A stretch of DNA of 64,000 nt from Tardiphaga robiniae (GTDB taxonomy: Bacteria; Pseudomonadota; Alphaproteobacteria; Rhizobiales; Xanthobacteraceae): NCBI RefSeq assembly GCF_013359755.1, contig NZ_JABMCJ010000078.1:1-64000 (forward strand), in the 5' to 3' direction. Position numbers and translations under genes: made by a program. The notes beneath the pieces are model-generated. The model had not been told where the DNA came from. It worked only from the letters and a program-made list of their open reading frames with translations, and ran no database searches. Shown here piece by piece: positions 1 through 7,846 of the stretch; position 1 is the stretch's first letter; the number at the start of each line of letters is the position of its first letter.

Positions 1-148
1 CAGTGGCAGTGCTGGCGCAGATCCGTCCTGCCCGAAGACAGACGTTCCCCCATGAACCGCGTGACGCCGCATCTCCGGCGTCCACCGCATCCCACCCCGC
101 GAACGTGACGATCGCGATCGCCCCTCTCGGTGGGGCAGGACAGAGGGG
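1..148 (-). ncRNA. 5' part of a probable non-coding repeated transcript
   Basis: No convincing protein is encoded here. On the minus strand a promoter-like pair (see 149-176) would start a transcript near base 145 running out of the window. Its first bases can fold: 121-127 pairs with 142-148 (7 bp, 14-nt loop). From memory the minus-strand text (with GATCGCGATCGTCACG) resembles a long repeated, apparently untranslated sequence common in Bradyrhizobium and Rhodopseudomonas genomes, often mis-annotated as small proteins. That resemblance is recollection, not a search. It could instead be the untranslated leader of a gene beyond the window. Confidence 0.4.
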
Positions 149-176
149 AATATAAGCCTGATAGGGATGCTGTCAA
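149..176 (-). promoter_or_regulatory. Sigma70-like promoter reading leftward
   Basis: On the minus strand a perfect TTGACA (complement of 171-176) is followed after 16 bases by TATATT (complement of 149-154). This is the best consensus-like promoter I noticed in the window. It points away from the MFS gene and towards the probable non-coding element at 1-148. Confidence 0.5.
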
Positions 177-223
177 TGAGAGATAGGAAAAAATGTTTGG
201 GTGCTGTCTTGCCGCCCCACACT

Positions 224-352
224 GTCATTCCGGGGCGCGGGCGCACCTTTGCGCACGCGAACCCAGAATCCCAGCATGTTCAGCGCAAAACAGTCCGAGA
301 TTCCGGGTTCGTGCTCTGCCGGCTTCGCCGGCGACGCACGCCCCGGAATGAC
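224..352. repeat. Palindromic intergenic repeat, family A, copy 1
   Basis: The ends are inverted copies: GTCATTCCGGGGCG at the left and CGCCCCGGAATGAC at the right, with inner arms around AACCCAGAATCCC and GATTCCGGGTT. A second copy lies at 13470-13594. It follows the stop of the MFS gene at 374 and could help end that transcript. Short ORFs across it are chance. Confidence 0.75.
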
Positions 353-373
353 GAGTGAGGTCGCCTCGTCCTC

Positions 374-1960
374 TCACCCCCGCGGCTTCGGCGTGAACGG
401 TCCCTTCGGCGCGTTGCCGATCAACGACACGACGATCAGCGCTGCCATCGCGAACCAGAAGGTGAGCCAGAAGCCGTCGATATAGGCCAGGGTATTGGCC
501 TCGCGCTGCACGAGACTTGCCAGCGTGCCGATGCCGCGCGCTTGTGCGAGACCCTCACCATGGCTGGCGAAACGCCCGGTGAGTTTGGCAAGAATGCCGA
601 CGACATCGGCATCGCCGCTGGCGACATGCTGGCCGAGCAGATTCGAATGGATCTGCTCGCGCACGCGCAGCCAGGTGCCCATCAGCGCGATGCCGATCTC
701 GGCACCGCCGAGTCGGAAGACCTGGATATAGGCCGCAAAGGCGGTGGCGCGCGACGGATCGGAATTCGACAGCGCGATGATCACGATGGGCAGCAGCGTG
801 AAGCTCTGCCCAAGCGACTGCAACATCACCATCGGGATGAAATCGCCAAGCGCCCATTCATGGGTGAGCTGCGTGCCCAGGAGGGCGGCGGCGGCGAATG
901 CCGCAAGGCCAATGATCAGCGTCAGCTTCACGTCGTAGTAGCGAATGAGCCAGATCGACAGCGGCACCAGCACGATCATCGGCACGACGGCATAGAGCAG
1001 AAACAACATGCCGGACTGCTCCGGCCGCAACAGCGCGATGTTGGTGAGAAAATTCGGCGCCAACGATGAATTGGACAGGCTGGTCATGGTGTAGAGAATG
1101 ATCGTCAGCAGCGCGAGACCGATATTGCGCGACAGCAGCACCTCGGCATGCGCCCATGGCCGTTTGACCACCGACTCATTGATGAAGAAGCCGACGGTCA
1201 GGACCGTGCCGCCGCCAAGCAGCGCCACCACCGTACCCGAACCCAGCCAGTCCAGCCGGTTGCCCTGATCGAGCCCCGCATAGATCATCGCCATGCCGGT
1301 GCCGAGCAAGAGCATGCCGCCCCAATCCGCCTCGCACAGCACGAAGCGGTTGATCGGCTCGCGCGGTGTGCCGAGCCAGACGAACAGCGCCAGCAGCGGC
1401 GCGATGATGACATCCTGCCAGAACATCCATTGCCAGCCGATGTGGCTGACATAGAAGCCGACCAGTGCAGTGCCGGAATTGAGCGAGAAGCCGACGCGAA
1501 TGGAATAGATCGCAATGGCCGGTAGCCACCACTTCATCGGCAGATTGCGAAAGATGATCAGCAGCGTTGCCGGCACGAAGGTGCCAAGCAGCATGCCGTG
1601 CACGATGTTCAGCACCAGCAGCAGATTGTAGTCGCGCACCAGCGGGATCACCAGCGAGATCGCCGCATAGACCAGGGCAGGAATGCCGAGCACGCGGCGC
1701 AGCCCGAACACGGTGGCCATCCAGGCCACCGCCGGCGCGATGAAGATCTGCGACGCGGTGCCGGCGGTGGAGAGCCACGCGCCTTCGTCGAAACTCAGCC
1801 CCAGCGCCCCGCGCAGATCGGCGAGACCGATGGAGAAGATTCGCGTATCGAAATTGGCCAGGAACGCGCCGAGCAGCACTGCCCCGACCGCAAAGATCGG
1901 ATGGTGCGAAACGCCCCCGGTCGAGACCGGGCCGCTTTCGATGACCTTACTTTCCGCCAT
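374..1960 (-). CDS. DHA2-family MFS multidrug transporter (EmrB/QacA type)
   Basis: A 528-residue protein with about 14 predicted membrane segments, the size and layout of DHA2 (14-TM) drug:proton antiporters. It starts at ATG 1960 and overlaps the end of the upstream HlyD-family gene by 14 bases, so the two are probably cotranscribed and translationally coupled. Together they would form an inner-membrane pump plus periplasmic adaptor of the EmrAB kind; an outer-membrane channel is not seen nearby. Substrate is unknown; the MarR gene upstream suggests induction by an aromatic or toxic compound handled by the adjacent catabolic genes. Family is clear, substrate is not. Confidence 0.9.
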   Translation of the reverse strand: MAESKVIESGPVSTGGVSHHPIFAVGAVLLGAFLANFDTRIFSIGLADLRGALGLSFDEGAWLSTAGTASQIFIAPAVAWMATVFGLRRVLGIPALVYAAISLVIPLVRDYNLLLVLNIVHGMLLGTFVPATLLIIFRNLPMKWWLPAIAIYSIRVGFSLNSGTALVGFYVSHIGWQWMFWQDVIIAPLLALFVWLGTPREPINRFVLCEADWGGMLLLGTGMAMIYAGLDQGNRLDWLGSGTVVALLGGGTVLTVGFFINESVVKRPWAHAEVLLSRNIGLALLTIILYTMTSLSNSSLAPNFLTNIALLRPEQSGMLFLLYAVVPMIVLVPLSIWLIRYYDVKLTLIIGLAAFAAAALLGTQLTHEWALGDFIPMVMLQSLGQSFTLLPIVIIALSNSDPSRATAFAAYIQVFRLGGAEIGIALMGTWLRVREQIHSNLLGQHVASGDADVVGILAKLTGRFASHGEGLAQARGIGTLASLVQREANTLAYIDGFWLTFWFAMAALIVVSLIGNAPKGPFTPKPRG

Positions 1961-3128
1961 TGCCGGCCGCCGGCGCGTCGGTGTTGATGCTGGCGGTTAC
2001 CGACATGCCCGGCAGCAACCGGTCGAGCAGCGGCTGCCCCTTGTCGAGCGTGATGCGGACCGGCACGCGCTGCACGACCTTGGTGAAATTGCCGGTGGCG
2101 TTATCCGGCGGCAGCAAGGCGAATTGCGATCCCGATGCCGGCGAGACGCGCTCGACACGGCCACGCAGGGTCTCCGCCGAGAACGTATCGACGACGATGT
2201 CGACGGGCTGGCCGGGCTTCACGCGGGTAAGCTGCGTTTCCTTGAAATTGGCGATCACATAGACGTCGGGCAGCGGCACGATGCTGATCAGGCTGGAGCC
2301 GATATTGACGTAGTCGCCCGGCTGCACCTGACGCTCGCTGACCACGCCATCGAATGGCGCGACGATCTTCGTATAACCGAGGCGTAGTCTGGCGGCATCG
2401 AGGGTCGCCTTGGCGCCGAGCAGATCGGCGGCGCGCTGCTTGCGCGTGCCGGCGAGCACTTCGAGCTGATGTTTCTGGGCGGCGATCACCGCGCCACTCG
2501 CCTTTACATCGGCCTGTGCCTTGGCATAGGCGGCGGTCGCCTGCTCGAAGCGCTGCCGCGTGCCGGCTTCGGTCTGCGTCAGCGAAGCCTGACGTTCCCG
2601 CTCCTGTTGCGCCTGCACTTCCATCGCCTGCGCCGACACGCGCTGCGCCTCGGCCTGCGCGATGGTGGCGTATTGCAGCTCGACCTGGTTGGCGAGATTG
2701 TCCAGCGCCGCCTGCGCACCGGCGACGCCGGCTTCGGCTTGCGCTACCTGCGCCTCGTAATCCGCGGGATCGATCTGGATCAGCAGATCGCCGGCTTTGA
2801 CGTGCTGGAAGTCGTTCACCGGCACGGCTTTCACGGCACCGGCCACGCGGCTCGACAGCCGCGTTGTCTGCGCGCGGATATAGGCATCGTTGGTGGTTTG
2901 CACCGCGCGGTTGCCCATCCAGATGTCCCAGCGGGTGGTGGCCAGAACGATGAAGACAACCGCGGCAGCAACGGCCAGCAGCGGAATCGCAAGACGACGC
3001 CACGCCTGCTGTGCTGGCGTCAACGCCGCAGGCTGTGCGGGCGGTTGCGCAGCCGGTTGTGCCGGTGTCGGCGCAACAGGTTGTGACGGCGCCGGTTGCG
3101 GCGTTGGGGATGCATCAAGCTGGGACAT
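1947..3128 (-). CDS. HlyD/EmrA-type periplasmic adaptor of an efflux pump
   Basis: A 393-residue membrane fusion protein. Residues 1-45 are a proline/alanine-rich cytoplasmic tail, 46-65 a single membrane anchor, followed by the lipoyl-like half, a long alpha-hairpin rich in Ala/Gln/Glu (about 130-250), the second lipoyl half and a beta-barrel domain (DVYVIANFKETQL is typical of EmrA proteins). It overlaps the MFS gene downstream and lies 127 bases below the MarR gene on the same strand. The proline-rich tail is longer than in E. coli EmrA. It should link the MFS pump to an outer-membrane factor. Confidence 0.9.
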   Translation of the reverse strand: MSQLDASPTPQPAPSQPVAPTPAQPAAQPPAQPAALTPAQQAWRRLAIPLLAVAAAVVFIVLATTRWDIWMGNRAVQTTNDAYIRAQTTRLSSRVAGAVKAVPVNDFQHVKAGDLLIQIDPADYEAQVAQAEAGVAGAQAALDNLANQVELQYATIAQAEAQRVSAQAMEVQAQQERERQASLTQTEAGTRQRFEQATAAYAKAQADVKASGAVIAAQKHQLEVLAGTRKQRAADLLGAKATLDAARLRLGYTKIVAPFDGVVSERQVQPGDYVNIGSSLISIVPLPDVYVIANFKETQLTRVKPGQPVDIVVDTFSAETLRGRVERVSPASGSQFALLPPDNATGNFTKVVQRVPVRITLDKGQPLLDRLLPGMSVTASINTDAPAAGNGGK

Positions 3129-3151
3129 GTCTTCCTCGCAGCGACCTGAGT

Positions 3152-3169
3152 GACATTATGTCTCATGTC
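3152..3169. promoter_or_regulatory. Short inverted repeat upstream of the efflux genes
   Basis: GACAT at 3152-3156 and ATGTC at 3165-3169 form 5-bp arms around 8 bases, in the 127-base gap between the MarR gene and the adaptor start. It could be an operator for the pump genes but the arms are short and chance is possible. It is unlike the shared MarR-cluster motif. Confidence 0.25.
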
Positions 3170-3255
3170 GTCGCACCCGATTCAATCGCCCGATATCGGC
3201 AATCCATACCGGTGCCGCAGCATTCGGGTTCGATTCGTACCAAAGACCGCAGATT

Positions 3256-4005
3256 TTATATCTTTTTGCGGCGTGCCGGTTTGTCGCCGCCATCAGATGG
3301 CGCCGGAGTATCCGGACCGCGCGGCTGCAGATAGCGTTGCAGCGCAATGGCGCGCTCGCTGGATTCGACGAGTCGCTCGACGCTCCCTAGCAATTGATGA
3401 AATTCGTCCGCGTTGAGACAATCGAACTGTACGTCATTGACCTGACGCTGCGTGGGATTGAGGCTTGCCAGCAGCGCATCGCCGGCCTGCGTCACCATGA
3501 GACGCAGGCGCCTGCGATCGGCGGGATCGACGAGCTTGTCGAGCAATCCCATCTGCTGCAGCTTGTTGGACACCGTGGTGACGAAAGCGCCGCTGAGATG
3601 CAGATGCGCCGCGAGTTCGCGCACGCTGACATCGCCTTCAGCGGCCAGATATTTGACCGAGATCAGCACAGTGTATTCGATCCCGGCCAGGCGGATCGCG
3701 GCGGCATGCCCCTCACGCACGGTCTCGTGACGCGCGAGGAACGCCAGCAATGTGTGCACGAGTTGCCGGAATGCATGATCGGAACCATCGACCAGCAGCG
3801 CCTTGCGCGACGTGGTCAGCGCCGGAGCCGGAAGTTTGGCCTTGAGCGCGGTTTTGGCTCCCGTCTTCACCGCGGGCTTTTCGGATTTACGCAGTGCCGT
3901 CGTCTTGGAGAGCGGCGTAACCTTGGAACGAGACATACCGCTTCCCAGTGAACGATCCGCGACAGGATTGGCTGGCGCCCCCTGCTTCGTCAAGCGATTC
4001 TGCAT
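3256..4005 (-). CDS. MarR-family transcriptional regulator, copy 1
   Basis: A 249-residue protein with a basic, Lys/Thr-rich N-terminal tail of about 70 residues and a MarR winged-helix domain at about 80-225. The recognition region reads HLHLSGAFVTTVSNKLQQMG and the wing holds DRRRLRLMVT. It is a close paralogue of the regulator at 7847-8518: the two share LLVDGSD, EGHAA, LAGIEYT, HLHLSGAFVTTV and RAIALQRYL. It is divergent from the DUF1185 gene, with a shared operator-like motif in the 74-base gap, and lies above the EmrAB-type genes. It probably represses one or both directions until a pathway ligand binds. Confidence 0.9.
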   Translation of the reverse strand: MQNRLTKQGAPANPVADRSLGSGMSRSKVTPLSKTTALRKSEKPAVKTGAKTALKAKLPAPALTTSRKALLVDGSDHAFRQLVHTLLAFLARHETVREGHAAAIRLAGIEYTVLISVKYLAAEGDVSVRELAAHLHLSGAFVTTVSNKLQQMGLLDKLVDPADRRRLRLMVTQAGDALLASLNPTQRQVNDVQFDCLNADEFHQLLGSVERLVESSERAIALQRYLQPRGPDTPAPSDGGDKPARRKKI

Positions 4006-4007
4006 AC

Positions 4008-4025
4008 CTTCTTAACGAAGCTATT
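4008..4025. promoter_or_regulatory. Putative MarR operator, site 1
   Basis: CTTCTTAACGAAGCTATT lies in the 74-base divergent gap between the first MarR gene and the DUF1185 gene. CTTC and GAAG form a dyad around five bases. The last ten bases (CGAAGCTATT) recur exactly at 7721-7730, and 14 of 18 bases match 8773-8790. Presence in three regulatory gaps of one cluster with two MarR paralogues makes it a good operator candidate. Confidence 0.55.
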
Positions 4026-4079
4026 GATCAAATGCATTTACTGGGTCAGGATCGGCGTCAAATCTGACGGGAGAACATC

Positions 4080-4661
4080 ATGAAACTCGATATCAGGCGC
4101 CTGCTCTGCTTCACCGACCACAAGGAGGTCGAGGCCGGCCACCGGCACGACCAACCGCTGCGCCGCGTCACCGCCGTGGCCATCGTCGCCAATCCCTATG
4201 CCGGACGCTATGTCGAGGACCTCTCCGAGGCAATTGCCGCCAGCGTCGAAGTCGGCGCCGTGCTGGCGAAGCTCGCCGTCGAGGCGATGGGATCGTACAA
4301 GGTGGAAAGCTACGGCAAGGGCGGCGTCGTTGGCCTCGGCGGCGAACTCGAACATGCCAATGCGATGCTGACCACGACTTTCGCCACGCCGCTGCGCGAG
4401 GCCGTCGGCGGCGCCGAAGCGTGGATCCCCTCTTTCACCAAGCTCGCTGCCCCCGGCTGCCTGATCGACGTTCCCCTGGCGCACAAGGACGCGCTCTATG
4501 TCCGCTCGCATTACGACGGCGTCTCGGTGACGCTGCCACCCGATGCGCCTGCCACTGATGAAGTTGCGCTGATCGTCTGCCTCGCCAATCGCGGGCGGCT
4601 CAATGCACGGGTCGGCGGGTTGAATGCGAGGGATATCGGCGGCAAGGACGGCTTGCGCTAG
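4080..4661 (+). CDS. DUF1185 (amino acid synthesis family) protein
   Basis: A 193-residue protein of the PF06684 family, recognised by the N-terminal MKLDIRRLLCFTD and the AIVANPYAG and KGGVVGLGGELEHANAM segments. The family is reported to have a chorismate-mutase-like fold and no proven reaction. The start has a strong GGGAG site a few bases upstream. It is followed 49 bases later by the enamidase-like gene and the two are surely one transcript. Context (flavin monooxygenase, cyclic-enamide hydrolase) suggests an isomerase, tautomerase or ligand-handling step in ring cleavage rather than amino acid synthesis; that is inference. Confidence 0.85.
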   Translation: MKLDIRRLLCFTDHKEVEAGHRHDQPLRRVTAVAIVANPYAGRYVEDLSEAIAASVEVGAVLAKLAVEAMGSYKVESYGKGGVVGLGGELEHANAMLTTTFATPLREAVGGAEAWIPSFTKLAAPGCLIDVPLAHKDALYVRSHYDGVSVTLPPDAPATDEVALIVCLANRGRLNARVGGLNARDIGGKDGLR

Positions 4662-4710
4662 GCTGCGGCTTTGTGCGGCCTTGGACGGCCTTGAAATTGC
4701 GGAGACGGGT

Positions 4711-5910
4711 ATGAAAACGGCCATCGTCAATATCGGCACCATCGTCACCGGTGATCTCAAGGCGCCGTTCACCGACGGCGACGGCATCCTGATGCAGGAC
4801 GGCCGCATCAGCGCGATCGGCACGCTGTCATCGGACCAGGTGTCATCGGCCGATGTGGTGATCGACGCCGCCGGCACCACGGCGATCCCCGGCCTGATCG
4901 ACAGCCACGTGCATATCACCTTCGGCGATTACACGCCGCGGCAGCGCGTGGTCGGTTATCTCGAAAGCTACGTGCATGGCGGCACGACGACGTCGATCAC
5001 GGCATCGGAAGTGCACGTCCCCGGACGCCCCAAGGATCCCGCCGGCGTGAAGGCACTGGCGCTGGCCGCCCGCGCCTGTTTCCTCGACTATCGCCCCGGC
5101 GGCATGCGCGTCCATGCCGGCTCGATCATCCTCGAGCCGGGACTGACAGAGGCCGATCTGGAAGAACTGGTGAAGGCCGGCTTGTGGCTTGCCAAGGCCG
5201 GCTTCGGCGCATTCGAGACACCATTCGACTATGCGCCCTTGATGCTCGCCGCACGCAAGCTCGGCATGGTCACCACCATGCATACCGGCGGCTCATCGAT
5301 CCCCGGCTCGTCCGGCATCTGGGCCGAACATGTGCTGAAATCGAATCCGAGCGTGTCGTTTCACGTCAATGGCGGACCGGTGGCGATGCCGGAAGCCGGC
5401 TTTGCGCGGCTGGTGAATGAAAGCGACATCGCGCTGCAGCTCTGCACCGCCGGCAATCTGCGCACCGCGCTGCTGACGGCGAAGCTGCTCGACGACGCCA
5501 AACAGCCGGAGCGGCTGCTGATCGCGACGGATACGCCGACCGGCAGCGGGATCATGCCGCTCGGCATGTTCTACACCATCAGCCATCTCGCCAGCCTAGG
5601 CCACATGCCGCCCGAACAGGCAATCGCGGCGGCGACGGGGAACAACGCAACGGTCTATCGGCTCAACAACGGATTTCTGAAGCCCGGCAAGGATGCCGAC
5701 GTGGTGCTGATCGACGCCTGTGCCGGCGGCTCGCAGGACAATGCGCTGTCGGCGCTTGTGAATGGCGACGTGCCGGCGGTGAGCGCCGTGATCACCGACG
5801 GCGTGCCGCGCTTTGTCGGCCGCAGCCGCAACACGCCAGCGGGTATGCGTAATGTGCGCGTGGCGGAAACGAGATTGCCGCGGGATTTCTCGGGCGCGGC
5901 GGCGCATTGA
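4711..5910 (+). CDS. Enamidase-like metal-dependent amidohydrolase
   Basis: A 399-residue amidohydrolase-superfamily enzyme. Metal ligands are visible: HVH at 66-68, His191 in MHTGG, His218 in FHVNGG and Asp274 in ATDTPTGSG. From memory the whole chain follows enamidase of Eubacterium barkeri (nicotinate fermentation), including GDYTPRQ, PGRPKD, GGSSIPGSS and SRNTP. Enamidase hydrolyses a cyclic enamide (tetrahydro-6-oxonicotinate) with release of ammonia. Here Lys162 sits where I recall the bridging Glu of enamidase, so a carboxylated lysine may bridge the metals. The ATG at 4711 has GGAG upstream. Likely reaction: hydrolysis of a cyclic enamide or lactam; the substrate is not known. Confidence 0.8.
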   Translation: MKTAIVNIGTIVTGDLKAPFTDGDGILMQDGRISAIGTLSSDQVSSADVVIDAAGTTAIPGLIDSHVHITFGDYTPRQRVVGYLESYVHGGTTTSITASEVHVPGRPKDPAGVKALALAARACFLDYRPGGMRVHAGSIILEPGLTEADLEELVKAGLWLAKAGFGAFETPFDYAPLMLAARKLGMVTTMHTGGSSIPGSSGIWAEHVLKSNPSVSFHVNGGPVAMPEAGFARLVNESDIALQLCTAGNLRTALLTAKLLDDAKQPERLLIATDTPTGSGIMPLGMFYTISHLASLGHMPPEQAIAAATGNNATVYRLNNGFLKPGKDADVVLIDACAGGSQDNALSALVNGDVPAVSAVITDGVPRFVGRSRNTPAGMRNVRVAETRLPRDFSGAAAH

Positions 5911-5945
5911 TCGGGATTGCAGAGAAGCAGCGGCACGCACGGTAG

Positions 5946-6132
5946 GCTCCCTCTCCCCGCATCTTGCACGGGGAGAGGGGTGGCGTGAGGGGCGAGGCAC
6001 AAGACCCGCCGCATTTGATCCCTCACACATCGGCACGAACTGCACATACCGCGCTTGCGTTGAACTCCGAGAATGGCCCCTCACCCGCCGCGAAGACGCG
6101 GCGACCTCTCCCCGCGCAGTGCGGGGAGAGGT
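5946..6132. repeat. Palindromic intergenic repeat, family C, copy 1
   Basis: The left end reads CTCCCTCTCCCCGC then CGGGGAGAGGGG, and the right end CCTCTCCCCGCGC then GCGGGGAGAGG, so each end is itself a hairpin. Copy 2 is at 16969-17160. It separates the convergent enamidase-like and HpaB-like genes and may serve both as terminator. Confidence 0.75.
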
Positions 6133-6150
6133 TAAGCAAACCGCGACGCC

Positions 6151-7659
6151 TTATTTCGCCCCACCGAACTCCGGCAGATCATACTTCGCCGTCATCTTCT
6201 CCGCCATGCCCGCCGCGCGCTCCCAGTCATAGGTGCGGTAGCTATGGCCGCGGGTGACAAACTGGGCGCCGGCATAGAACATCTCATATTGCAGATGGCG
6301 CGAGGCGAATTCGGAGCCGACCGCATCCCAGGTCAGCTTCAACAGCTTGACGCGGTCCTGGCCCGACATCGCCGGCGAGATCTGCGTCAGTCCGATAATG
6401 TCCGCGATTTCCGGATTGCTGAAATCATCCACCGAGGACGGCAGCATCAAGAGCGCACCACCGGCAAGTTCGCGGATGGCGCTGATGATCTGCGGATACA
6501 TCTCCTGCGACTGCACCTGCGCTGCATAGAGCAGATGCTTGTTGGGCAGATAGTAATCGCCGCGCATCGCGCCGCCGGCTTCCATGCCGAGCACCATGCC
6601 CTCGATCAGCGCCGCCTGCGAGGCGAGCTTGCCGAGCACATCCACCACGGGCGGGAAATTGATCGTGCCGATGGTCTTGGCGATGCCGCGCGCGAGGCCG
6701 ACCAGGAAGCGCAGCTTTACCGACAGGCGGATCTGCGCCTGATAGTTCTGATACACATGCGCCGGTGTGTCGTGGAGCTGGGCGCGGCACATGTCGGTGT
6801 TGCGGAGCAGGAACACGCGCTCCCACGGCACTTTCACGTCGTCGAAGAACACCAGCGCGTCGTTCTCGTCATAGCGATAGGCCAGCGGATTGTCATATTC
6901 GTTTGGCGCATGGGCCTCGAAGCTCTTGCGCGACAGCATCTTGAGGCCCCTGGTCCCCATCGGCAGCGCGCAGGAGAAGGCCAGATGCTCCTCGCCCGGC
7001 CGCAGCGGCTGGCCGGAGCCGACGAAGATCTCGTTGGCCATGATGGCTGACGTGGCGAACAGTTTGGCGCCGCGGATGGTGATGCCCGACGCATCCTCGT
7101 CGACGATGCGCGCCACCATGTCCTGCGCATTCTTGCCCTGATCGCCGAACGCCTTGGAGCGATCGCCCTGCACGTTGTTGATCACATAGGTCAGAAACAG
7201 GTCGCTCTTGCGGGCGTAGTCGTACCAGTCGCGGAACGCCTGCGCGCGTTTCGGATCGTAGTTATCGAACACCTCGATGCCCATCATCATGCCGGACATG
7301 GACGAGGCCACGTGATCGGGCGAGCGGCCGAGGAAGCCGCCGGACAGTTCGGCCCATTCCACCAGCGCCTTACGACGCTCGACCAGTTCCGCGTAGCTGG
7401 TCGGCAATTGCCAGGCGCGATTGACGCGGCGGCCACCACCGACATCGAAGGTCATGCGTTCGATATTGGCGGGGTCGGCCTGATAGTCATACAGCGCGCC
7501 AGCCGAGGCGACCGCATGGCGATAGGCCGGATGGGTCGAGACGTCATCGACCTTCTTGCCGTCGAGATAGACCGCACGACCGTCGCGCACAGCGGCGACA
7601 TGCTGGGCGCCAGTCTTGACGCCGGCAACTGCCGCCCCGGATCCAAATGCCTTGTTCAT
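6151..7659 (-). CDS. HpaB-family flavin-dependent monooxygenase (4-hydroxyphenylacetate 3-hydroxylase type)
   Basis: A 502-residue protein of the HpaB/PvcC family, which uses reduced FAD delivered by a separate reductase to hydroxylate phenols or pyrroles. Family marks are YDYQADPANIERMTF near the N-terminus, the RSPDH segment, a central acyl-CoA-dehydrogenase-like fold and the VKVPWERVFLL segment. The cysteine/histidine set of 4-hydroxybutyryl-CoA dehydratases is not evident, which favours an oxygenase. ATG 7659 has GGAG at the right distance; a GTG one codon upstream is less likely. It is divergent from the second MarR gene. No flavin reductase is seen in the window. Substrate is inferred only from context. 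Confidence 0.85.
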   Translation of the reverse strand: MNKAFGSGAAVAGVKTGAQHVAAVRDGRAVYLDGKKVDDVSTHPAYRHAVASAGALYDYQADPANIERMTFDVGGGRRVNRAWQLPTSYAELVERRKALVEWAELSGGFLGRSPDHVASSMSGMMMGIEVFDNYDPKRAQAFRDWYDYARKSDLFLTYVINNVQGDRSKAFGDQGKNAQDMVARIVDEDASGITIRGAKLFATSAIMANEIFVGSGQPLRPGEEHLAFSCALPMGTRGLKMLSRKSFEAHAPNEYDNPLAYRYDENDALVFFDDVKVPWERVFLLRNTDMCRAQLHDTPAHVYQNYQAQIRLSVKLRFLVGLARGIAKTIGTINFPPVVDVLGKLASQAALIEGMVLGMEAGGAMRGDYYLPNKHLLYAAQVQSQEMYPQIISAIRELAGGALLMLPSSVDDFSNPEIADIIGLTQISPAMSGQDRVKLLKLTWDAVGSEFASRHLQYEMFYAGAQFVTRGHSYRTYDWERAAGMAEKMTAKYDLPEFGGAK

Positions 7660-7707
7660 CACTTTTCTCCGTCACCTGCTGCCGGCCGCGTGCCGGTCAT
7701 CACTATT

Positions 7708-7730
7708 AATAGCTATCATCCGAAGCTATT
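7708..7730. promoter_or_regulatory. Putative MarR operator, site 2 (perfect inverted repeat)
   Basis: AATAGCT at 7708-7714 and AGCTATT at 7724-7730 form a perfect 7-bp inverted repeat with a 9-base spacer. It lies in the divergent gap between the monooxygenase and the second MarR gene. The right half with its flank, CGAAGCTATT, is identical to part of site 1 at 4016-4025. Confidence 0.6.
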
Positions 7731-7846
7731 TTGAAACCGTTGTCAAGCGGACCTGTGGCATTCGGGGTCGTGCGTCATTTGTCGTGATTGCAATTGCGCT
7801 GCGAAGCCGCCAAGCTCTGGCAAGTTTTGATACATGGGATCATCAC

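Noticed and set aside
167-485. Two small plus-strand open frames at the left end
   Set aside because: They cross palindromic repeat family A and run into the MFS gene on the other strand; such frames are well known artefacts of the repeat.
4038-4919. Minus-strand 293-residue open frame
   Set aside because: It is antisense to the DUF1185 and enamidase-like genes, which have clear family motifs; composition is that of a shadow frame in high-GC DNA.
7616-7846. Upstream extension of the second MarR open frame
   Set aside because: It would start inside the divergent monooxygenase gene and span the inverted-repeat operator; the paralogue shows no such domain.
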